40,684 nucleotides of DNA. Source: Methylococcaceae bacterium (lineage in GTDB: Bacteria; Pseudomonadota; Gammaproteobacteria; Methylococcales; Methylomonadaceae). A model generated the notes under the pieces. The model did no database searches. It was not told the DNA's origin and saw nothing but the letters and a program-made list of their open reading frames with translations. The DNA is taken from NCBI GenBank assembly GCA_947505105.1, contig CANNKG010000026.1, forward strand, positions 1 through 40,684, given 5' to 3'. The translations under genes were made by a program, and so were the position numbers. Positions 34,625 to 40,684 of the stretch are shown here, one piece after another. Positions within the stretch are counted from its first letter, which is position 1, and the number at the start of each line of letters is the position of its first letter.

Positions 34625-35785
34625 ATGAATCAAATTGCCATCAAGATGTTAATGGGGGATAAGGGAAAATATCTGGGCATCGTCTTGGGCTTGACCTTTG
34701 CTTCTTTTGTAATGACCCAACAACCTGCAATTTTTTTAGGATTGATGGCGCGTTCTTATAGTTTTATTTCCGATACCGGTTTACCGGATGTTTGGGTGAT
34801 GGACCCAAAAGTACAATTTATTGATGATATTAAACCCTTACAGGAAACTCAACTCTACCGAGTGCGGGGCATTTCGGGAGTGGAATGGGCGATGCCTCTC
34901 TATAAGGGTTTGTTAAAAGCAAGACTCAGTAATGGTACCTTTCAGACCTGTAATGTGATTGGACTCGATGATACCACGCTGATTGGCGGGCCACCGATCA
35001 TGTTGGAAGGCAGTCTCGAAGACTTGCGGCGCAGTGACGGTATTATTGTCGATATTGATGGGGCTACCGATAAGCTTGCCAAAATTTCGGATCAACCGGG
35101 TGCCGCAAAAATTCCGCTCAAAGTAGGCGATAATCTTGAGCTTAATGATCGTCGAGCGGTGGTGGTCGGTATATCAAAAGTCACCAGAACTTTTCAGTCG
35201 CAGCCTGTCGTCTATACCACCTATTCGCGTGCCAAAAACTATGCACCGAGAGAGCGTAAACTCTTATCGTTTGTGTTGGTCAAAGCCAAACCCGGCCAGA
35301 ATCTTCAAGAACTGACGCGGCGTATTCGTGACAATACCGGATTGGTTGCTTACACGAATGAGGAATTTAAAACCGTGACCTATGAATATTTTCTACACAA
35401 TACCGGCATCCCGATTAATTTTGGGGTCTCAGTGCTGTTAGGTTTTATTGTCGGGGCCGCGATTGCGGGTCAGACCTTTTATAGTTTTACCCTGGAAAAT
35501 CTGAAACAATTTGGCGTATTAAAAGCGATGGGTACCAGTAACTGGGTTTTATTACGTATGATTTTATTGCAGGCCTTATTGGTGGAAACTTTGGGTTATG
35601 GTCTTGGGGTGGGTCTGACTGCATTATTTGGCTATGCGATGCGTAATACCATTTTGGCTTTTAAGTTTCCTTGGCAACTTTTAATCTTTACCGGAGCGGG
35701 CGTCAGCATCATCTGTGCACTCGCTGCGCTGATCAGTATTTTGAAGGTAATACGTTTGGAACCTGCTATCGTGTTCAAGAGTTAA
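34625..35785 (+). CDS. devC: DevC-type ABC exporter permease (FtsX-like)
   Basis: A protein of 386 residues from the ATG at 34625. The start MNQIAIKMLMGDKGKYLGIV matches the DevC N-terminus, where K-M-L-x-G-D-x-x-K-Y-L-G leads into the first membrane helix. A large periplasmic loop follows (about residues 40-260), then three C-terminal helices of the FtsX type, with FSVLLGFIVG-like and LKAMGTSNWVLLRMILLQAL in the last part; the K-A-M-G-x-S signature is normal for the family. With the next two genes it would form the inner-membrane pump of a DevBCA exporter, first known from export of envelope lipids in heterocystous cyanobacteria. Confidence 0.8.
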   Translation: MNQIAIKMLMGDKGKYLGIVLGLTFASFVMTQQPAIFLGLMARSYSFISDTGLPDVWVMDPKVQFIDDIKPLQETQLYRVRGISGVEWAMPLYKGLLKARLSNGTFQTCNVIGLDDTTLIGGPPIMLEGSLEDLRRSDGIIVDIDGATDKLAKISDQPGAAKIPLKVGDNLELNDRRAVVVGISKVTRTFQSQPVVYTTYSRAKNYAPRERKLLSFVLVKAKPGQNLQELTRRIRDNTGLVAYTNEEFKTVTYEYFLHNTGIPINFGVSVLLGFIVGAAIAGQTFYSFTLENLKQFGVLKAMGTSNWVLLRMILLQALLVETLGYGLGVGLTALFGYAMRNTILAFKFPWQLLIFTGAGVSIICALAALISILKVIRLEPAIVFKS

Positions 35786-35788
35786 GGC

Positions 35789-36508
35789 ATGAATGAGGAT
35801 AAGCCGGCGGTGTGTTGCCGTAATGTCACGAAAATTTATGATACCGGTGGGCAAAAAGTGACTGCGTTGAACGGCATCAATCTGGATATTGCACTCGGCG
35901 AATTAATGATGCTGGTGGGGCCTTCGGGATGCGGTAAAACTACGCTGATTTCGATCATTGCCGGAATTCTCGATCAGGATTCGGGAAGCTGCGAATTATT
36001 TGGTGAAAATCTGTTGACCATGTCCAGTCAGCGTAAATTACAATTTCGGGCGCAAAATATTGGATTCGTGTTTCAGGCGTTTAATTTGTTGCCAGCTTTG
36101 AATGCGGCGGAAAATGTGTCGGTCCCGCTCATTATTAATGGCGTCAAACGAGTGACGGCAGAGAAAAAGGCAATTGAGGTTCTCGAAAAAGTCGGTCTCG
36201 GTGCCCGTTGGCGCTCACTACCGGCGCAGTTATCGGGTGGTCAGCAGCAACGTGTCGCGATTGCGCGGGCCTTGGTGCATAATCCTCGGCTAATTGTCTG
36301 TGACGAGCCAACCAGCGCTTTAGATCACACGAGCGGTATGAATATCATGAATCTCTTTAAAGCAGTGGCGTTGCAACATGACCGGGCTTTGGTGGTTGTT
36401 ACTCACGATGCCCGAATCTTTGAGTTTGCCGATAGGATTGCTGAAATGGATGATGGACATGTTGTTCAGGTTCAAACGAATCAACCGCTGGTCGCGCAGA
36501 GACATTGA
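35789..36508 (+). CDS. devA: DevA-type ABC ATP-binding protein
   Basis: A 239-residue ABC ATPase of the MacB/LolD/DevA subgroup. Walker A GPSGCGKTTLISIIAG (about residues 45-60), Q-loop FVFQAFNLLPAL, signature LSGGQQQRVAIARAL, Walker B LIVCDEPTSALD and the H-loop VVVTHDARIF are all intact. Starts 4 bases after the devC stop. It drives the FtsX-type permease by mechanical coupling rather than by carrying substrate through the membrane. A TolC-type outer-membrane protein is encoded two genes on. Confidence 0.92.
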   Translation: MNEDKPAVCCRNVTKIYDTGGQKVTALNGINLDIALGELMMLVGPSGCGKTTLISIIAGILDQDSGSCELFGENLLTMSSQRKLQFRAQNIGFVFQAFNLLPALNAAENVSVPLIINGVKRVTAEKKAIEVLEKVGLGARWRSLPAQLSGGQQQRVAIARALVHNPRLIVCDEPTSALDHTSGMNIMNLFKAVALQHDRALVVVTHDARIFEFADRIAEMDDGHVVQVQTNQPLVAQRH

Positions 36509-36572
36509 GATGGCTCACGAAGTGTTCACCCGATTGCCTTAGCTGGGATTTCTACATCAAGATTTGGCTACT

Positions 36573-37535
36573 ATGAATTTAAAATACCTCCTTCCCTTAT
36601 TGTCTTTTACCGGTTTTTTATTCGCTTCTTATACAGTAGTGAGTAGCAATCAACCGATGCCGGTGGCACAGGCAGTTGCGCAGCCCGCTTCCGCACCTTT
36701 CAAGGCATTTATCGCCGGGGCCGGCATTATTGAATCGAAAAGTCAGAATATTGCTGTTGGTACGCCTTTATCGCGTATTGTCAAAACTATCGCGATCAAA
36801 GTCGGTGATCAAGTTAAGGCAGGCACTCCGCTGTTTTATCTGGATGATCGGGAAAGTCTTGCCAATTTGGCGGTTAAACAGGCCGATTTGTTCAAAGCCC
36901 AAGCAGATTTGAAAGTTGCCAAAGCGTCATTAAATGATAGTCAAACGCTAAATGACATGGCGCAAGCGATTACGGACCGTCGCGCTATTAGTGAAGAGGA
37001 ATTGTTAAAACGGCGCAATGCTTTGTTGATTGCGCAGGCGAAGCTCGAAAGTGCTCAAGCTTATGTTAAACAGATCGAAGCCGGTATTGCCGATATTCAG
37101 AGCACTATAGATAGATTGGTGGTTCGTGCACCGATTAATGCTGAAGTTCTGCAGCTTAATCTCAGACCAGGCGAGTTTGCACAATCCGGGGTATTGGCGA
37201 CGCCGTTGGTGATGCTTGGAAACATGGATCAATTACATGTTAGAGTGGATATTGATGAAAATGATGCTTGGCGTTTTAATAAACAGAAAAAAGCCGTCGC
37301 TTTTTTACGTGGTAATCGTCAATTTAAGGTCGAATTGACGCTGGCCTATGTCGAGCCATATGTGATTCCAAAAAAATCCTTGACCGGTGATAGCACCGAA
37401 CGCGTCGACACGCGAGTTTTACAGGCTTTGTATCGTTTTGACCCCAATCAAATACCGTTATATGTCGGGCAGCAGATGGATGTGTTTATCGAAGCTGATG
37501 AAACCGAACCTGTGCTTAAAACACCTCAAGGTTGA
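36573..37535 (+). CDS. devB: DevB-type periplasmic adaptor (HlyD family)
   Basis: A 320-residue membrane-fusion protein from the ATG at 36573; the frame also opens from a TTG 9 bases earlier. An N-terminal anchor (MNLKYLLPLLSFTGFLFASY) is followed by a barrel-sandwich start (GAGIIESKSQNIAVGTPLSR), a coiled-coil hairpin with regular Leu/Ala heptads (about 100-180) and IDRLVVRAPINAEVLQLNLR, the typical second half of the lipoyl domain. It links the DevC/DevA pump to an outer-membrane channel. 64 bases separate it from devA. Confidence 0.85.
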   Translation: MNLKYLLPLLSFTGFLFASYTVVSSNQPMPVAQAVAQPASAPFKAFIAGAGIIESKSQNIAVGTPLSRIVKTIAIKVGDQVKAGTPLFYLDDRESLANLAVKQADLFKAQADLKVAKASLNDSQTLNDMAQAITDRRAISEEELLKRRNALLIAQAKLESAQAYVKQIEAGIADIQSTIDRLVVRAPINAEVLQLNLRPGEFAQSGVLATPLVMLGNMDQLHVRVDIDENDAWRFNKQKKAVAFLRGNRQFKVELTLAYVEPYVIPKKSLTGDSTERVDTRVLQALYRFDPNQIPLYVGQQMDVFIEADETEPVLKTPQG

Positions 37536-37537
37536 TT

Positions 37538-39010
37538 ATGAACAGGGTCTTGAAGTGTTTAGTCATGGATTGGCTTTTGACCGGGTGTATTGTCGGTCCC
37601 GATTATCAACAACCTAAAGTTTCGCTCCCGGAGCAATGGCATAATCAACCCGGCCATTCAGATTCAAAAAAAGCAAATATAGATGAGTGGTGGCAAATTT
37701 TTCATGACCCCATGCTCAATCAATTGCTTGCTGATGGTGTTGCCAGTAATCTAAATTTTAGAAACACCTTATTGAGAATTAAGGATGCCAGAAGTCAGTA
37801 TTCTGCGGTTTTGGCTGAAGGCTTGCCAAGCTTAACGGCCAGAAGCAATGTGAGTCGCCGCTTCAATAATACGGCAGGAAGTTCTCAAAGTTCAGAAAGT
37901 ACTGCCGGAGGCGGTTTTGGCTTTGGCAATCAATTAATCAATATTTATCAGATGGGTTTTGATGCTCAATGGGAAATTGATTTTTTTGGTGGTGAGTTAC
38001 GCGCTTTGGAAGCGGCTGGTGCAACCGCTGATGCCGAACTTGAAAATAGTCGAGCGGTATTGGTCAGTTTACTCGGTGAGATTGCAGTTCTCTACGTTGA
38101 CTTACGGCTGAACCAGCAGCTTATGCTGATTGCTCAAAAAGATCTTACTATTCGAAAAGACACATTACAGCTTAGTGAAGTTCGACAACAAGCGGGTCTG
38201 GCAAATATGCTCGAAGTGACCCAGGCAACTGCCCAGGTCCATGAAATTGAGGCAGAATTGCCTAGTTATCAGGCTGTCATTGCTCAAGATATTCACGGGC
38301 TTAGTATTCTAGTGGGTCGGGCACCGGATGCTTTATACTTGCGTCTTGTGCCTAGTAAAGCTTTACCGACTGCCGAGGATGCCAAGATCTCGGAATTACC
38401 ACCTGAATTACTCCAAAGACGCCCTGATATTCGTCAGGCGGAACGTCAAATGGCGATTGCTAATGCGCAGGTGGGTGTAGCAACATCGGAGCTTTATCCT
38501 AAAATAAACTTGGCAGCATTTATCGGGTTACAAAATTTAAACATTTCCGGATTTACACCGATAGGGAAATCTTGGTCGACTGCTGGTTCTTTAAGTATGC
38601 CGATTTTTAATTGGGGGAAGCTGAATGCGAATTTGCGTAGTAAGCGGATCCAATCGGAACAGACCGCATTAAATTATCAGAATGTTATTCTAATAGCGCT
38701 TAAAGAGGTTGAAGATAGCCTTGTTGCACATAACAAGGAAGTAGAACGAAAAAATATTTTAATTCAGACGCTTGATACAAGACGGTTGGCACTGGATTTA
38801 GCAAAAGAACTATACCAAAAAGGTTTGAGCAATTTTATTAATGTGTTGGATAGTCAAGAAGCGCTTACTCAAGCGAAACGTGAGTTAGTTGCTACTCAGG
38901 CCTTACAAGCCAAACATTTAATTAGCTTATATAAAGCGCTAGGTGGAGGATGGCAGAACCAAGCAGCTGCGGCTATTCCAGTAAGGCCAGACTTTAAATT
39001 GGAATTATGA
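37538..39010 (+). CDS. NodT-type outer-membrane efflux lipoprotein
   Basis: A 490-residue TolC/OprM/NodT-type channel protein. The ATG at 37538 lies 2 bases after the devB stop; a lipobox LLTGC precedes IVGPDYQQPKVSLPEQW, which is the usual start of mature NodT lipoproteins (C-x-V-G-P-D-Y-x-x-P). Two TolC repeats are visible, each with an alpha-helical barrel half: about residues 60-250 and 290-480, with LLQRRPDIRQAERQM and the D-I-R-x-A-E motif. It completes a four-gene tripartite export system (devC-devA-devB-tolC). The substrate is unknown; the adjacent ketosynthase genes suggest a lipid or polyketide. Confidence 0.88.
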   Translation: MNRVLKCLVMDWLLTGCIVGPDYQQPKVSLPEQWHNQPGHSDSKKANIDEWWQIFHDPMLNQLLADGVASNLNFRNTLLRIKDARSQYSAVLAEGLPSLTARSNVSRRFNNTAGSSQSSESTAGGGFGFGNQLINIYQMGFDAQWEIDFFGGELRALEAAGATADAELENSRAVLVSLLGEIAVLYVDLRLNQQLMLIAQKDLTIRKDTLQLSEVRQQAGLANMLEVTQATAQVHEIEAELPSYQAVIAQDIHGLSILVGRAPDALYLRLVPSKALPTAEDAKISELPPELLQRRPDIRQAERQMAIANAQVGVATSELYPKINLAAFIGLQNLNISGFTPIGKSWSTAGSLSMPIFNWGKLNANLRSKRIQSEQTALNYQNVILIALKEVEDSLVAHNKEVERKNILIQTLDTRRLALDLAKELYQKGLSNFINVLDSQEALTQAKRELVATQALQAKHLISLYKALGGGWQNQAAAAIPVRPDFKLEL

Positions 39011-39177
39011 GCGGTATTAAATTAATATTATTTGTAATATGCACTAATTTTTGAGCTGAGCTATACTTAAACCTTTAAAGTTTTGCAGTTTTTAGCAATT
39101 TAATCTCGTATATCGTAATGACTTACATTTTCGATCTGCCTAAATAACAAACCTAATCTAATAGATGTCGAACACCT

Positions 39178-40476
39178 ATGAATCAAGAAATTGCTGAAAC
39201 ATTTATTCGTTTTTTCGCTCAGAAGTATTTTTCACATTTGTTCCCGCAAGAAATTCTCGATATTCTTCAGACAGTACCTGATACTTCGAATGAGTCCCTT
39301 GAGGTAAAGGCGTTATTGGATAAATGGGACAGTAAAATTTCGATTCAGTCACATTGGGAAGGAGTCCTTGAAGACTACCGATCCGATAGGGAGTTGGCTT
39401 TATTACAGTTATATAAGCGTGGCTTGTTTAATGACTGCCAATTGCATTTTCAATATGAGGACAATGGTCAGAAGGAATGCATTTTTAATCCATTTGGTTT
39501 AGTGATACGAAATGAAAATTTCTTTTTCGTGGGATGTTTTGACAATAATCGTGAGCCGATGTTGCTGAGCCTTGAAAAAATTATCAACATTAAATTGCTT
39601 GATTCTAAAGCCATAGCCTCAGAGTCGGATTTTCATTTAGCTAATTATGCCGAAACCTATCTCAATCATCCGGTCTCTCCTGAAATCATTGAAACCTTGA
39701 TAGTGGAGTTTCCGAAAAAAGCTTACTTCTATGTAAAATCACATCCTATTAAATGTGAACAACTAACCATTACCGAGCCACAAGATACTCCCGGTCATTT
39801 TCTTCTTGAAGCGAAAAATGTTGCAAATACCATACGTTTACATCAGTGGTTCTCCGGTTTTCATGATGATGCTCAAATATTGTCGCCAGTGTATCTGCGC
39901 CGATTAATCAATCGCTCCTACATTGATCAATTAACCAATTTATATAATCGAAAGGCGTTTGATCGATTAGGGCATCGGGAAATTGAACAGAGTCTTAGAA
40001 ATCAAGAGCATATTTTTTCATTATTAATCATGGATATTGATCATTTCAAAACTATTAATGACCTTCACGGCCATAATTTCGGTGATGATGTGCTGATAAA
40101 AGTATCTGAGTGTTTCCGTGACTACGACGCGATTCGTTACGGCGGTGAAGAATTTGTCGTGCTACTTTCAAATACGGGAGCAGAAAACGCTCAAAAAGCA
40201 GCCGAGCGTATTCGTAACAACATAGCGGAACTTTTATTAAAAAATGAGACTGGACAGAGGGTGCCTATTACCATCAGTATCGGTATTGCGGAATTTCCTC
40301 GGCATTTACCTAAAAAGGATCAGCAGGCGCTGGAAAATCTTGGAAAGACCAAATTAACTGACAAAACTAAAAATGGCTTAATGATGGCAATTACCGAACA
40401 GGCAGACAAAGCGCTTTACTATGCCAAGACCGCTGGTCGCAACCAAAGTGCTATATTCCAAGACAGTATTGCTTAA
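39178..40476 (+). CDS. Diguanylate cyclase with WYL and WCX-like N-terminal domains
   Basis: A soluble 432-residue protein. The C-terminal GGDEF domain (about 255-432) has LIMDIDHFKTINDLHGHNFG, YGGEEFVVLL (GGEEF at 322-326) and the end ADKALYYAKTAGRN, so it should make c-di-GMP. RDYD (314-317) resembles the R-x-x-D inhibitory site but is one residue closer to GGEEF than usual. There is a ~20-residue insert before the last helix. The N-terminal half is not a PAS or GAF: residues about 75-160 (FNPFGLVIRNENFFFVGCFD, LLSLEKIINIKLLD) match the WYL fold and about 165-240 (VEFPKKAYFYVKS to WFSGFHDDAQILSPVYLRRL) match its C-terminal extension. No helix-turn-helix precedes it. It is not seen in an operon. 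Confidence 0.8.
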   Translation: MNQEIAETFIRFFAQKYFSHLFPQEILDILQTVPDTSNESLEVKALLDKWDSKISIQSHWEGVLEDYRSDRELALLQLYKRGLFNDCQLHFQYEDNGQKECIFNPFGLVIRNENFFFVGCFDNNREPMLLSLEKIINIKLLDSKAIASESDFHLANYAETYLNHPVSPEIIETLIVEFPKKAYFYVKSHPIKCEQLTITEPQDTPGHFLLEAKNVANTIRLHQWFSGFHDDAQILSPVYLRRLINRSYIDQLTNLYNRKAFDRLGHREIEQSLRNQEHIFSLLIMDIDHFKTINDLHGHNFGDDVLIKVSECFRDYDAIRYGGEEFVVLLSNTGAENAQKAAERIRNNIAELLLKNETGQRVPITISIGIAEFPRHLPKKDQQALENLGKTKLTDKTKNGLMMAITEQADKALYYAKTAGRNQSAIFQDSIA

Positions 40477-40517
40477 GATCTAATCAAATAGTACAGCAAG
40501 TTGCATAAAAATAAAGC

Positions 40518-40545
40518 TTGATAAACGTCAAATCTGCTATATAAT
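40518..40545 (+). promoter_or_regulatory. Strong sigma-70 promoter
   Basis: TTGATA (40518-40523), 16-base spacer, TATAAT (40540-40545). It lies 42 bases after the GGDEF gene and points right. The transcribed bases 40552-40656 contain no convincing open reading frame. Confidence 0.6.
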
Positions 40546-40656
40546 GCGCAGCTCACTAACGCTTGAGTCCGAAGTTGATCCGGTAAAGTAGATGAGTGGG
40601 GTGGCTGGTGTATTCTGAATGTAATAAGAAGTGCATTAAAATTCAGAAAAAACGAG

Positions 40657-40684
40657 TTGACAGTTTGCCGGATAGAGTTATAAT
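40657..40684 (+). promoter_or_regulatory. Consensus sigma-70 promoter at window edge
   Basis: TTGACA (40657-40662), 16-base spacer, TATAAT (40679-40684), both boxes perfect. The transcription start would be just outside the window. A promoter of this quality is typical of stable-RNA genes, so a tRNA or rRNA gene may follow. Confidence 0.7.

Noticed and set aside
1-40684. CRISPR array or Cas genes
   Set aside because: No regularly spaced direct repeats and no cas-like protein were found.

Overview
The window looks like chromosome from a gammaproteobacterium. Moderate AT bias, the feoABC set, TusA, CysG, a two-subunit-length NifJ enzyme and DevBCA/TolC export fit an aerobic to microaerophilic group such as the methanotrophic Methylococcales, but no marker gene in the window proves this, so the assignment is an inference.

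Region 1, bases 1 to about 9395, is an AT-rich, partly decayed integrated element. A tyrosine recombinase (8232-9269, minus) sits against the 3' end of a tRNA-Lys gene (9395-9470, minus), which is the usual arrangement for an island integrated into a tRNA. Leftwards follow a 170-residue unknown protein, a 73-residue AlpA-like protein, a large primase/ATPase-type replication protein (4468-6981), an orphan STAS-like DUF4325 protein, a DUF932-like protein, the frameshifted tail of a type I restriction subunit (hsdR), a very acidic 130-residue protein and a stub of a Rha-type phage regulator. No convincing copy of the tRNA 3' end is visible to the left, so the far boundary is outside the window or has been lost.

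Region 2, 9500-11346, is an insertion sequence graveyard: a frameshifted IS4-type transposase, the first about 28 codons of an IS256-type transposase joined head-on to the interior of an IS3-type element, whose terminal end is still recognisable.

Region 3, 11.7-31.1 kb, is ordinary chromosome: a Kv-type channel with a C-terminal zinc ribbon, a DUF4126 membrane protein, an aminotransferase with TusA, siroheme synthase CysG, a small periplasmic cytochrome c, argG, the Fur-box-controlled feoABC iron(II) uptake operon, a stand-alone HerA-type ATPase, a tightly overlapping operon of pyruvate:ferredoxin oxidoreductase, a dihydroorotate-dehydrogenase-like flavoprotein and a DUF2721 membrane protein, and CorA. 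A 156-bp nested inverted repeat lies between feoC and argG.

Region 4, 31.1-39.0 kb, appears to be a small specialised-metabolite locus. A beta-ketoacyl synthase, a short chain-length-factor-like synthase and a halogenase-like flavoprotein overlap on the minus strand. Divergent from them are a DevC-type permease, DevA-type ATPase, DevB-type adaptor and a TolC/NodT lipoprotein on the plus strand, a complete tripartite exporter. No acyl carrier protein, ketoreductase or dehydratase is present, so it is at most a partial pathway.

Region 5, 39.2 kb to the end, holds a diguanylate cyclase whose N-terminal half reads as a WYL domain with its C-terminal extension, an unusual fusion and the most interesting single protein here. 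The window closes on two strong sigma-70 promoters, the last with perfect consensus boxes, pointing out of the window to an unseen highly expressed gene.
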